From Dipteronia dyeriana (Eukaryota > Streptophyta > Magnoliopsida > Sapindales > Sapindaceae), in contig CM065299.1 in the NCBI GenBank assembly GCA_032871835.1, positions 744,001 to 808,000 on the forward strand: a stretch of 64,000 nucleotides of DNA. Reading direction: 5' to 3'. The position numbers and the translations under genes are program-made. The notes beneath the pieces were generated by a model, which ran no database searches, was not told the DNA's origin, and worked only from the letters and a program-made list of their open reading frames with translations. The first letter of the stretch is position 1. The number at the start of each line of letters is the position of its first letter. Positions 1 through 10,820 of the stretch are shown piece by piece.

Positions 1-149
1 TTTTGCACATTATCCTCCATTATCTAGGAAGTTTTTAAACACTTTTTTTTCCTACCATATTTACTAGACGCGTAGTTTTAAATTTCCACAACAGAAATTG
101 AATTTTTTTTCCTAATCAAATGCAGATCAATATTTCATAATATATTTTT

Positions 150-192
150 AAATAAAGTCAATTAACCTAGATATATATATTTTTTATATAGG
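150..192 (+). promoter_or_regulatory. TATA-rich core promoter of the first F-box gene
   Basis: An AT run with TATATATAT and a TTTATATA motif ends about 30 bases before the start codon region. The same stretch is kept upstream of the duplicate gene, at about 52520-52540. Its role as a TATA box is inferred from position. The transcription start is unknown. Confidence 0.4.
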
Positions 193-219
193 ACTCTGCA
201 GCCGCCACTCGTACTTGCA

Positions 220-1523
220 ATGGAGGAAACTGATCGGCTTAGCAACTTGCCACACCCTATAATCCATCACATTCTCTCGCTTATGGACACCAGATACGTC
301 GTCCATACGTCTCTTCTGTCGAAGGAGTGGAGGTACCATTGGGTTCATATTCATAGTCTCAATTTCGATTTCACAACGTTCATAAATTTTACTAGTTTCA
401 AAAATTTCGTACTTAATATCTTGCAACATCGCAAACCCTCAACTTTGATCGGCCTGAGGTTTCATTTAAATGGCATGAGAAGCGCGCATCTCGTAAGAAA
501 AATTTCTAGCTACGCCCTGTCACACGGAGTTGAAGAGCTCGAAACTAATGCCATCATCGCTAATACCTTTCCTGCAAGGCTCTTTGAGTGTTTAAAGACT
601 CTCAAATTGGGTTCGTGCACCATTCAAAGTTTTCCGGACTCACCATTTGGTCATTTCTTGTCGTTGACAACTTTACAACTCTATAAAGTCTTGTTTTCTT
701 ATTACATAACCAGCAACGTTAACGACGACGACAACAACAGTCTCTTCTTGTCTTTTCCGAATCTAGAAAACCTATCCTTGATCAAATGCCTTGTGTCGGA
801 TAGCAAGATGAGCTTTAACATATCTCATCCGCGGCTTGTTCATTTGGCCATCTCGTGCCTCGAGTTTCGTGGACTTTGGCTTGTGGTTTCTGCACCGTCA
901 CTGAAAATCCTCAACTTGAACGGGACTCACCCTCTAGTTTTCGTCATGAACAAACGCCAAACTCTCGAAAAAGTGCACATCAATCTGTTTCTGCCTCCCG
1001 TCTCGAGAGAAATAAAACATCATAAGCAATCCTATATTTCGTATCTTAATCGTATGGCCAGAGGACTATGTTACTCAAAATCGCTAAGAGTATCATTGGC
1101 ATTTTCCAAGGTAAGTACTTGTTTACTTTTTTAGTTATCCTAAATTAAAATTCCTATATGGAATTAGAAATTCGGCTAAGTTGAAAATGATTATTATTAA
1201 TTTGTGACCAGGGGAAATTTTTATTGTATCGTCAGAACTCTGATCATGATGCAGAAATGATATTTGAGGAACTCAAGGTACTTGATTACAATTTTTTTTT
1301 TCTTCTTTAATGGATTGATTTTCATAATACTTTCAAGTGACTGCAAGTTTTTTTTTAATGATAATATTTTGTGTCTTGTACCGTGCCATTTTAGGAGACT
1401 GAGGAGGATTGGTTGTCCTTTGCTTTGCCTATGGTTCGTGGTTTTGGCCTGAATCAATTGACAACCATATTGGAAGAAATACTATTTGGTGGTACATTTA
1501 GTGAGACAATGAACCAGGTTTGA
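220..1523 (+). CDS. F-box/LRR-repeat protein, three exons, intact
   Basis: Predicted exons are 220-1110, 1212-1277 and 1395-1523, all phase 0 with GT-AG borders (donors gtaagt and gtactt, acceptors accag and tttag), giving 361 residues. Residues 4-40 are an F-box (DRLSNLPHPIIHHILSLMD, then a basic LSKEWRYHW stretch), the part that binds SKP1 in SCF ubiquitin ligases. From about residue 115 there are imperfect leucine-rich repeats (TLKLGSC, TTLQLYKV, NLENLSLIKC, SLKILNLNG) that would recognise a substrate. The last two exons encode the short C-terminal tail (GKFLLYRQN, then EEDWLSFALPMVRGFG), which also occurs in the paralogue at 58102. The first ATG follows a TATA-rich stretch. The substrate is unknown. 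It is the intact parent or sister of the pseudogene at 52569. The exon structure is inferred from splice motifs and agreement between paralogues. Confidence 0.85.
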
Positions 1524-1667
1524 ACCGCCACCGTATGTTATTTCAAAACTAAAAATCATTGGGAGCCGGGTCTATAGGGCTGTAAGCTTCAATTTAAATA
1601 AGGAAATAATCAATTGATTTTCAGTATTTGCATATATAATTGGAGTGTACTATTTTTAACTACATCA

Positions 1668-1899
1668 AGTACGGCAATCTTGACATCTATTAAAACCGAC
1701 AGTTTAACCGCTGGTTTATATTAAAAAAAAAAACTACCAAAATCGGTCCAAACCGTTGGTTTAACCGATACCGAAACCGAAACCGTTTAACCAACGGTTT
1801 CAAAACCGGTTTGGACGGTTTCAGTTACAGTTTCTCCCTTCAATCAAATCGAAACCGTCGGTTTCTAACCGAAACCGAACCAAACTGTGGTCACCCCTA
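1668..1899. mobile_element. hAT-like miniature element (AACCG-rich), left end eroded
   Basis: A dense block of AACCG/CGGTT motifs in both orientations ends in GGTCACCCCTA, whose reverse complement (TAGGGGTGACC) is a typical hAT-type terminus. The left end (GGCAATCTTGACA) lacks the TAGGGGTG start. Similarity between the first F-box segment and its copy at 52346 stops just before this block, so the element lies at or made the break of the duplication. There is no coding capacity. Confidence 0.5.
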
Positions 1900-2349
1900 G
1901 AGGGGGTGGGGTATTTGAAAGTTAGAAGACACAATAGAGGGTGCGACGGCAGTCGAAAAATATGGCCACTCATGGTGGTATTAGATTTGATTTTGATTGG
2001 AATTTGAAATGTATGACTCGTTGGTGCATGCCGTAAAACACTCAAGGTGTTTGATTAAAGAGAAAAGTGTTCGATGAAAAGCTTAAAAGAAGAAAAGAAA
2101 AAAACAGAGCTTCAAGTGAATCCCTTAATGAAGATTTAAGAGCACAAAGGTTTTTTGTTATTTAACTAAAGATGATGATAATGAATTGTTACAGGAGAGC
2201 TTATATATATATATCTCAGAAAATATATCACACACTAGACGTATGAATATTCTGTTAAAGAATTGGTAACCAATCACAATCTCTGTTTTATTCTACATTC
2301 TTAGGCTTTTACATTGTCTAAGCTTTTCATATGCTTATCACGTGTATGG
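1900..2349. other. Non-coding stretch between F-box gene and duplicated promoter-like segment
   Basis: AT-rich DNA with a short (AT)n run near 2205-2215. No gene, splice pattern or terminal repeat is recognisable here. Confidence 0.4.
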
Positions 2350-2700
2350 TGTTTAGTGCGTCCAATAATAATCCTTCAACACCAATCTTATCTTATAAAA
2401 TGAGTGTTTTATTTAAAAAAATAAAAAATAAAATAAAATGTGTGTGAGCCGTCCGATGACATGGATAATATCACATGCTAACTAATTAACGTGCCTTCGC
2501 ATGACATTAGTCTATTGCTGACATGGTCAGTCCACTCACGAGTTGACTTGTCAAGTTGATAACTTAACCGAGTTAACTCATCGATACGAATCCATTTAAA
2601 ATGCTCTCTGAATTGTGTTGAAATCTCCTGGCAATTACTGGATCATTTCGAAAACACAAGTTTTCTCTCTCAATTTTTCTTCAAACACAAGTCGGAAAAT
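2350..2700. repeat. Segment duplicated at 62915-63140, promoter-like
   Basis: It shares a run of blocks with 62915-63140: GTGCGTCCAATAAT, GTGTGNGCC, CAGTCCACTCAC, GAGTTGAAATCTC and TTTTCTCTCTCAA. Indels separate the blocks. The pyrimidine-rich end looks like a plant 5' leader. No open reading frame follows directly in this copy, so it may be the orphan upstream region of a lost gene. Confidence 0.5.
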
Positions 2701-3390
2701 GAAAAGGGGAATTGCACAAACATTCTCAAGATTTAATAAAATTACACGGATATGACAGTCTAACTATTTATATACAAACTTCCTTCAAGATTTAAAAAGT
2801 GTTGTATAAATATCCCATATCTCTAAATAGATCTCTTAATCATTGTTAAAAGGTTAAAAAGTCTGAAATAACATTTATTTTTATTTTAAATATACTAAAA
2901 AATAAAAAAATAAGATAAAAAAAAATTAAAAAGTCATACATTGTGAGTGGGAGCCAGTAACTTTGTTTGGTTGCTCAGAAATTTAGGTTTCGAAGTTTGT
3001 TTTGTTTTGTTATGCTTTTGTGTTTGATTTTCGGTTGTTAATTACCTACCAACTTTAAATTGTTTAAATATTTAACAGGGAGAGGCATCATTTGGAGTTC
3101 TGAATTGATGACGAAGTAGAAAAATTGTTGATTTCTTTTCTCATCAACCAAACATGGATTGCCTGAGAAGCCAAGACGATAACTACAAACAGTGGTATCA
3201 CAATACATGAATGTCCTTTAAAAGTAAAACTATCCCAATTTGATTGATCTGAATTATTTTTTCCTTGTAGAATTATTTTATCTACATTTTAATTAGTCAA
3301 TTATTGTTTGGTTTTATTTTCTCTCAATTTGAACTTGGGTTTTTTTTAATTGATTTTCTTATTTCTTTCAAAGATTTGCATCAGAGGTTT
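2701..3390. other. AT-rich non-coding region upstream of the F-box remnant
   Basis: The last 60 bases (TTTCAAAGATTTGCATCAGAG) also occur upstream of the F-box gene at 45915, so part of this is the old promoter of the remnant at 3495. Nothing else is recognised in it. Confidence 0.4.
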
Positions 3391-3494
3391 GGGTGGAAAA
3401 TCAACTTCACTTGTTTCCGAGAGAAATATTTGGATTTTTTTTTGAGTTAGATTTAATAATCCTAGAATGCTATATATATAATACAAGTGAAAAC

Positions 3495-3781
3495 ATGGAG
3501 GGTCTCTTACACACTAGTACAAGAAAGATTGATCGTCTTAGCTATTTATCGAACCATATAGTATATCACATACTCTTCTATGGCACATACTCTCCTATGA
3601 ACATCAAGTGTGCGGTTAGAACTTGTGTTTTATCAGAGAATTGGAGGTATATTGTATGAACATCCACACCACTTTGCAATCCGTGAATAAACTCAAAATG
3701 TTGATGATAACTTTTCAGGGGGAATTCATGTTGTACCGCAACAATCCTGAAAAACAAATTAGAATCGTTCAACAAGACCAG
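3495..3781 (+). pseudogene. F-box gene remnant with the LRR part deleted
   Basis: The reading frame from 3495 begins MEGLLHTSTRKIDRLSYL, matching the gene at 45915 (MEVLSHTSKMRKIDRLSYL). It carries a short insertion in the F-box (FYGTYSPMN) and hits a stop at 3657-3659, where a one-base shift breaks the frame after ENWRY. The whole leucine-rich region (about 250 codons in the relatives) is missing. About 60 bases on, a TTTTCAG acceptor precedes GGGGAATTC at 3719, which is exon 2 of this family (GEFMLYRNNPEK). Exon 1 start, exon 2 and promoter are therefore kept around an internal deletion. It cannot make a working F-box/LRR protein. Confidence 0.8.
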
Positions 3782-3799
3782 TTATTGTATTTTATATAC

Positions 3800-4377
3800 T
3801 TTTAGACTTTTAGGTTTTTATGTCCATGTTGATGTTGATTAATCAAATTGCTGATAATGTTATTGTGCTTAATTACAATGTGCAGGTACATATAAAATGG
3901 TGTCACAGGATAGAATTTGGCAATGGCTATACAACTTGGCTGATTCATACAAGATTGAATTGAAAATGTATGGCCAATATATAATTTCTGTGTTATATGA
4001 CATTTTTTTGTTTTTGTTTTTTGTTTATGAAATTAATTCATGATTTCGACATATTAGAACCGTGTTTACTAAACAGGAATCTTAATAGGGGAAATGAAAT
4101 TTAATTTATGGACCTTAATTCAAATCAAATTACGTGACTCCTATACATAAATCAGGAATTAAGTTTTTACGGAAAAGGGAATTTAATTCCTATATCCCAC
4201 AAAAGAAATCAAGTTCTCTTTCCCAAATTTTTTTTCCCAGAACTTGATTTCAATTTCCTATATATACATATATTTTATTATTGTAATAATTTTGTATGTA
4301 TTAGCTTTGAAAATAATTACAATCCCAAATATAGATTACGATATGTATAAAAAATTTTAAAACTCATTTCTGTTGCG
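3800..4377. other. AT-rich non-coding stretch
   Basis: No homology to the third F-box exon is visible. The repeated GGAATTAAG/AATTCC motifs between 4070 and 4260 suggest a degenerate inverted-repeat element, but no clean termini or target duplication were found. Confidence 0.3.
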
Positions 4378-4641
4378 TTACCGGTGAACCGGGTTCCAAC
4401 ACAAGCGACATCCTAGCGACAACAACTTTCGTGTATAAAGTGTCGCGTCCCTCCAGGCGACAACCATGAAGCGACACTTCGTTTTAGTTCTCGTTTCCTT
4501 GTCGTGGATAGCTCCCCAAACGACGTTATGAGCGACCCACAGACGACAACAATCCATCTCAAGTGTCGTATTACTATTGTCGCGCATGTACAAGCGACAC
4601 ACGAGTGACACACTTGGAACTTGTTGTTTTAAGGTTGTCAA
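4378..4641. repeat. GCGACA/TGTCGC motif cluster, CACTA-like subterminal region
   Basis: Over 260 bases the motif GCGACA or its reverse complement TGTCGC (and near variants ACGACA, TGTCGT) occurs more than a dozen times in both orientations, in DNA more GC-rich than its surroundings. Dense short motifs in both orientations are typical of the subterminal regions of CACTA transposons, where the transposase binds. No CACTA terminus is seen, so this would be a truncated end. The open frames through it are by-products of low stop density. Confidence 0.4.
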
Positions 4642-4960
4642 CCTGACTTATGAGTCTCATCTGCACACATCTTCAATATAAAACACATCAAGGGTATTTG
4701 CTTGAGGAAGTTGAGTTTGGTAATCACTAGACTTGCAAATAAAATGAAAATCACCCCCAAACCTATATTTTTCCACACCTTGCACTATCAACACAATTAA
4801 TCTTTTACAAAATTAAGGTATGGATCAATTTAGACTTGAAGGTGAAGTAGAGTCACTACCATTCACATTTATTACCTAAACTTAAAAATTATTGAAAAGA
4901 AAATACCTAGGTGGGTTGCCTCCCACCAAGCACAATATTTAAGGTCTAGGCAAGACGTAG
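4642..4960 (-). mobile_element. 3' non-coding part of the Tat/Athila-type element
   Basis: Read on the minus strand, this follows the gag remnant. It contains GGTGGGAGGCAACCCACC, a sequence I associate with the end of coding in Tat/Athila-type Ty3 elements, and then a purine tract ATAGGTTTGGGGGTGA (+ strand 4753-4770) resembling a polypurine tract. No 3' LTR is found beyond it, so the element is truncated on this side near the CACTA-like block. Confidence 0.5.
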
Positions 4961-5269
4961 TGAGGGTGCTAAGGGTCTCGAAGCTCAAGTTCCTCCAACC
5001 GAGCAAGGTTCCCATCCTCGATAATGTCTCTTGCTTTGTGAAGTTCGTCTTTTCGGGCTCAAACTTGTTGAATCCTCATTGGCCTTCCTTTAGGCATGCT
5101 TCATCTCATTTTACACACTTCCATAGATTCAACACATTTGACTTTTTTATGACCCTCTAGTGTGGCAAAAACGATATTTGTAAGGAAAATATGACGAACT
5201 ACCTCCGGTCTTCTTAATTCTTGCCCTTGGATGGTTTGCATCTCTCTCGATGATGTGGAGTTGCTTCGT

Positions 5270-7204
5270 CTATGCTTCGGTCCATGATTAAGGTTTCAAT
5301 TTTTCATTCGGCCCTTTCAAGCTCCACTAAGCAGTCACATTCCTTAACCCTTGTTACCTTTAAGGCAATTTCTTTTTCGCTCAACTCCTCATTTACGACA
5401 TTGATTTCCTTATCATTTTGTTCAATTTGCCATTGTAACTTTCGAGTGTTTCAGGCAAAGTTTTTTTCTTACTTTTCTACTAGCTTAGCAAGATCTTCTG
5501 CCCTTTTTATTGCTTCATCCCTTTCTTCCCTAAGGGTTTCCACTTCCCTCATTAAGTACACATGTTCACTCTTAAGCCCAATGGTCTCTCAAGATGCATC
5601 TTCCTTACAAGTTTCTTTTACATGAATGTCTTCTTCATCCTTGTCCTCAATGAGTGCTAGGATTTCATTTAAATACTCAATTGGATTCCTAGAATAGTCT
5701 TCTGACTGAAGTGTACCCATAGCAAGGCAATCAATTGAGTTAACGACTTTCTCCAACCTTCCGGGAAATGGAACCGGTGGAATGTAGGGATCGGGTGACT
5801 TGTGTAAAATAGAAGTCTTCTCATGAATCTTCTCTTCTACTACTACTACCTCCTTTTCTACCAAAGTCTCATCGATTTCTTCTTCCGATTCTTTAGCCTC
5901 TTTCGTCTTAGGCTCTCCACTTGTATCTAAGGTATCTAACACACAGGCACTCCTTAGAACTTTCACTGCTTTAACTTTCTCTGACTGACTAGGAAACCTA
6001 CTCGGCTCGTTCTTGTGCATTGTGTCAGCTACTTACTCTAATTGTGTCTCCAACTTCTTTACCGATGCCTCTAAGTTGGTGAACCTCTGTCCACATACTT
6101 GAATGAAATTGTTCAAGTTTTGGTTTGTCCGTTGTGAACTCTGAGCAAGGGTAGTCACAATGTCCTCCAAAGAAGACTTCTGGGGCTGAACTGAAACCAT
6201 GTCTCTATTTCCTGAATTGTTCCACCGTTGCCCACTAGACCCTTAGCCTTGGTAGTTTCCCCTATTGTAATTCCCTTGGTTTCCTCTTTGGTTGTTCAAA
6301 GCATTGTTTGGGTCGGACCATGAGAAATTTGGATGTTTGCACCACCCCGGATTGTAAGAGATAGAATATGGATCATTTCTTCCCCTTTGATAATTTAGAG
6401 CTTGGACATCCTTCGTCTCATAAAGTATCATCTCTCTACCTTGATGATCTACATCACGCAACAAGTTTGCCTCATTGTGTTGTCGACCCATATTTCTTGC
6501 TATTGCCTCCACTTGATTGGTTAGCATTGCCATTTGTATTGCCTTGTTCGTGTCTTGACTAACCTCATGCTTTCCTCCCTTTCCTGAAGTTAAACTTCTA
6601 TGTTGGGAGTTGAGAGCCAACGTATCATATATTTCAAAAATCTCAACGGCCGATTTATTGGTGATTAAACCCCATATGCATTGTCAACTGAAGCTTGTGT
6701 GAAGGTTGTCAACCTATCGTAGAATGTGCAGACCTTGTACTCATCGGTCACCATGTGAGGAGGGACTTATTCCAAAAGTTTCCTATATCTTCCCCAAGCC
6801 TCATGAAAAGGCTCATTAACTTCCTCGGTGAAACTCGTAATTTGGATCCGAATTTCCTTTTTTTTCATGGTTGAAAATAACCTATTGAAAAAAACTTGGC
6901 ACACCTTATCCCATGTAGTTAAAGATCCCGCCCTCAAAGAACCAAACCACACATTGGCTCTATCCTTTAGGCAATACCTAAAACATCTCATCTTAAATTG
7001 TTCTTCGGTGAGTTGGCCTATAAGGATGGTCTCCAATATGGAATGATAATCCTTTATGAATTGCAAACAGTCCTCGGTCAGGTGGCCATTGAAATAATGA
7101 AGCATGGCAATGTGAAGTCCCTTGAGCTCATAGCTCCTAGCCGCCGCACTCAACACTATAGGTGACGGTTGATGCTCAATCATAGGTTGACCGGATTCCC
7201 TCAT
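5270..7204 (-). pseudogene. Tat/Athila-type Ty3 retrotransposon gag, pol deleted, frames broken
   Basis: Three minus-strand frames make a broken gag. 7204-6767 is a Retrotrans_gag domain (LKDRANVWFGSL, then TWDKVCQVFF, and EAWGRYRKLL at its end). 6620-6243 is the Gln/Asn-rich C-terminal part (TNQVEAIARN, YNPGWCKHPNFSW). 6020-5589 is the gag-protease linker with the PPVPFPGRLEK motif. It continues, with stops, into a Glu/Lys-rich coiled-coil stretch down to about 5270. Gag packages element RNA in virus-like particles. Protease, reverse transcriptase, RNase H and integrase are absent: the linker passes straight into the 3' tail. It is a non-autonomous, dead derivative. Confidence 0.8.
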
Positions 7205-7560
7205 AGCTATGACACCTTTGTTTTCCTAATGTGTAGGTGCCTTTAGTGGATCCACATTTACATTCCCCTCTTGATCTTTCATTCCCAGAATCGATGTACC
7301 CACTAGATCGACAAAGATGTCTATACGCTTAAACAGCCTAGCAAGTCGCCCTACTCGGTTTATATTGTCGATGAACGGAAACAAATTTCTTTCAAGAGAA
7401 CGGCGACTGTGCATACACTTGTGGCCCTGAAACACCAAAAACAAAAATACCAATGAAGTAAAAGGAAACTCAAAATGAAAATAAAACTAGTTAATAAAAT
7501 TAAAATGACACATACTACGTAAATCAAACTAATTAGACTCAACTAAAGAATATACGCCGA

Positions 7561-7578
7561 TCCCCGACAGCGGCACTA
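7561..7578 (-). other. Primer-binding site of the Tat/Athila-type element
   Basis: On the minus strand this reads AGTGCCGCTGTCGGGGA, close to the tRNA-Asp-type primer site used by Athila elements (TGGCGCCGTTGCCGGGGA). It lies a few bases from the LTR edge, which fixes the element's orientation as minus. The same site, slightly different, occurs beside the LTR at 30660. Confidence 0.7.
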
Positions 7579-7582
7579 AAAT

Positions 7583-8670
7583 TGATTGCAGTATTTTACT
7601 TATGTTCAATTTAAAAGAAAAGTTTGTTCACTGGGATCGATGATTCCACTAGTTGAACACTAATTAGTCTAATTAAATCATAATCTAAATGCGTGAAAAG
7701 TAAATGGCATAATGCTTGTTTAAAATAAAAACGAAACCAACTTTTACGAACCAATAACTAAATTAGCACAAAAGGTCACACAAGAGATGAATGATGAGAG
7801 AAACACTACGAAATCAATGTAACCTACTCGAACTATTCAATGTAATCCACAAATCTCATTAAAGTTCTTCAATCCAACTATTAGGGCTTGTTGAGAGTAA
7901 CATGTAAAGTACTTGGTCTTTCCCTAAACTCACATAAGGTCATGCAATGAGAAAAGATTAGAACCAATTTTAATTAAAACTCTAAGCCTAATTAAACATA
8001 GCAAGGTCATGCATATAAAAATTATCTCAATTATTAAGCTTATGGTCAAATCATAAATGGGATGGTCACCCATATTTAATCTTCAACCTCACGTATAAAC
8101 TAAACCCAACACACAAATTCATTGAGGTCATAATTGAATATGAGGAATTAAAGCAAATATTTCAATAAAAGAGACTAATAGTGAATTGAGTAAAAATATT
8201 ATATTAAGGATTACATGAATTGTTCAACTGGTCACATCAATCCCATAGCTTAGGAGTTTAGTTGCACATCAAAAAGGCTAAAGAAAACATAGAAGAGTTA
8301 AAGAAGAAACTCAAGTTGGTCATTTAAGGCTTCTTGTCTTGTAAGCTTCCTCTTCTTGACTCCTAAGCTCCTGGTAGTTGTATGAGTGTGTATGAAGGTA
8401 GGTGGGGATGGTGATGGGAATGTAAAAAGGTTGTTGGGTGGATATTCTTGTATGGCCAAATGTTTCCTCACTATCACTATAAAAGAGTATTTATATGGAA
8501 TCCAAATAGGGTGAGAAATCAATATAGAGACGTGTGCCATCGTGTTGTTGTGTCGTTGGATATTGCTGATACACAGGCAAAACTTTGGCACGACATTTCA
8601 TTCTTCTTGCATACCCGTGCCATCATTGATGTCGCTTACGTAGTCGTATTTTCACAGGTGACAAATCTCG
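7583..8670 (-). mobile_element. 5' LTR of the Tat/Athila-type element (outer end not certain)
   Basis: It starts at TGATTGCAG next to the primer-binding site. It contains a minus-strand TATA motif (CCATATAAATAC, about 8487-8498) suited to an LTR promoter. The far end cannot be fixed because no partner LTR remains. Kinesin-derived sequence begins near 8671, so the LTR ends before that. No coding sequence is seen. Confidence 0.5.
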
Positions 8671-9540
8671 TAATGTTTTATTACACTCTTGACCGTTTTT
8701 ATGTTGACATTCTCTTAATAGAGTCGTCCATACTAACCTTTACATACATTTTCTATTTTACTTGAAGTTCATTTTCAAATCAGTGGACATCATTTTAACA
8801 TCAATTAATTTTTTGAACAGCCTATTCTAGGCAAAGACTGCAAAACCCTTATGTTTATCAATATCTCACCCGATCCTTCTTCAACCATTCAGTCTCTGAA
8901 CGCACTAAAATTCACCAACGATGTTGAGGACCATGAAAAAAGGATGTTTTTGCAACCAGAGATGTCTTTACGGCGTGATAAATTATCAAAGTTGAGTGAT
9001 TTGAAATAACCCCACAATGGTGATTCTTCAAGGTTGAACAGTTTAAAACCGCCCTGACGTGGTAATTATTCAATGTTAAGCAGGTTGAAATCACCGCGTT
9101 ACTTGTCATAAGGGATGGTTCATTGGTAATTCTTCTAATGTTAAATGTTAAGGTAGATGTAAATCCATCATTTTCGTGAACAAATGTTGAAAAGTTTTCT
9201 GTTTTCAATTATGTTTCATGTCTTTTGATTTGATAAGTGCTTTAATTTTGGGAGGCATATAAAAGAGTTTACAATTCAGGTTTTTGGGAGTCAGAATTAA
9301 CGCATTCTTTGGATAAAGCCTTGGTAGTGAATGTATATCATAATGTGACTCTGAATCAAAACCATCAACGATTTATTTTGATTTTGTTAAAACTGACAAC
9401 CTAAGCTCTAGCTCTCATCTTTCCGAGTGATTCTTGCTGGAAACTTCTAGTCACTTTGACAAGGGGTATATTTATTGTATTCTGCATATTATCTATATTG
9501 TTAGAGATTAAAGGTGCACAACTGGTTTGTTTAAGCTGTA
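8671..9540 (+). pseudogene. Kinesin-14 fragment, copy 1 (3' exon and tail)
   Basis: The copy begins in the intron before the motor's switch II exon (TTTTATTACACTCTTGA), jumps by deletion to a later intron, and reaches the last motor exon at 8831-9009 after a TTCTAG acceptor. The exon gives KTLMFINISPDPSS and LNALKFTNDV, the last strands of a kinesin motor head, then a basic tail cut by a stop at 9007. P-loop, switch I and switch II are absent. The remainder is 3' flank. Copy 2 begins in opposite orientation at about 9541, so the pair forms an inverted repeat with roughly 660-base arms. Confidence 0.75.
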
Positions 9541-10222
9541 TTTTTATTTTACCTTGTAAAATACAATATAGATAATATGCAGAATACAACATATATACCC
9601 CTTGTCAAAGTGACTAGAAGTTCCCAACAAGAATCACTCGCAAATATGAGAACTTGAGCTTAGGTTGTCAGTCCTATCAAAATCAAAATAAATCGCTGAT
9701 GGTTTTGATTTAGAGTCACATTATGATATACATTCACTACCAAAGCTTTATCCAAAGAATCCGCTAATTCTGACTCCCAAAAACCTGAGGTGCAAACCCT
9801 TTTATATGCCTCCCAAAATTAAACAACTTATCAAATCAAAAGACACAAAACATAATAGAAAACAGAAAACTTTTCAACATGTGTTCACGACAATGATGGA
9901 TTTACATTAACTTTAACATATAACATCAGAAGAATTACCAATCAACCATCCCTTACAACAAGTAACATGGTGATTTCAACCTGCTCAACATCAAAGAATT
10001 ACCATGCCGGTACGATTTCAAACTGCTCAACCTTGAAGAATCACCACGGTGGGGTGATTTCAAACTACTCAGCTTCGATAATTTATCATGTCGTAAAGAT
10101 ATCTTTGGCTTCGAAAACGTCATTTTCTCACGGTCCTTAACAGCGTTGGCGAATTTTAGTGCGCTCGGAGACTGAATGGTCGAAGGAGGATCGAGTGAGA
10201 TATTGATAAACATAAAGGTTTT
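9541..10222 (-). pseudogene. Kinesin-14 fragment, copy 2, 3' part (split by a retrotransposon)
   Basis: This is the mirror image of copy 1. The minus-strand frame ending at 9953 gives MFINISLDPPS and ALKFANAVKDREK, then a tail with three imperfect repeats of the type LSSLKSPHRGDSSR. The copy is interrupted at 10222 by a Ty3/gypsy element and resumes at about 20259, where TTTTGCAGTCTTTGCC continues the same exon border. Parts 2a and 2b together form the most complete kinesin copy in the window. Confidence 0.8.
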
Positions 10223-10820
10223 TGGTGTAACGGAAGCTCTACGAGAAAATCCTACAAGAAACAATTAGAAACAACCTACTAATATTCTGTTGATCCGTGC
10301 ACGGATGCTAGAGCACTAGGTTTCAAATACGACAATCTTCGCACACGAAGGATGTGTAATTGGATAGTCGAGAAACAATTCTCTGAAATTTTATTAATAA
10401 TCAAAAACTACCCAAAAAAAGTGGCTTATAAGTTTATTTGAAGTAAACAAACTCTAACCCTAATTCTGAAACCTTGTTGAGCGAGGAAATACCTAAAAAC
10501 CTGAAATAATAAAAATTACCAAAAATGACAAATTTGAGTTACATACGGAAACAAATAAAACTAAAGATTCTAAGCAAGCCAGAATTGATGGAAGTCGATT
10601 CAGATTTGGAAAACTAAAATTATTACGAAATTAAAACTTTCCTAAAATGGCAAAAACGAGAATTTCAGAGCCTAAATGAAAGAATTTGACTAAAAAAGGG
10701 TATGCCACATGACCAAAGGTCATGAAGTTCGAAGATCTCGCCGATCCGTATTAACTGTGAAAGTTTCATGTCATTCCGACTCCGTCGCCCGAACTAGTAG
10801 GATTGATTTACCTCTTTTCA
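10223..10820 (-). repeat. 3' LTR, module A
   Basis: It begins TGGTGTAACGGAAGC on the + strand and ends CCTCTTTTCA. The polypurine-like tract GGAAAAAGACCAA follows on the minus-strand 5' side. It is similar to the LTRs at 13076, 15945 and 19752. Module A differs from B and C at many positions in this half, so it is the older, undisturbed end. Confidence 0.75.

Noticed and set aside
4378..4641. 87- and 66-codon overlapping minus-strand frames
   Set aside because: They overlap in two frames across a repeat-motif cluster, which is a sign of low stop density rather than coding.
8448..8765. 105-codon + strand frame across the LTR/kinesin border
   Set aside because: It runs through the LTR promoter antisense and into a kinesin intron. 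There is no coherent product.
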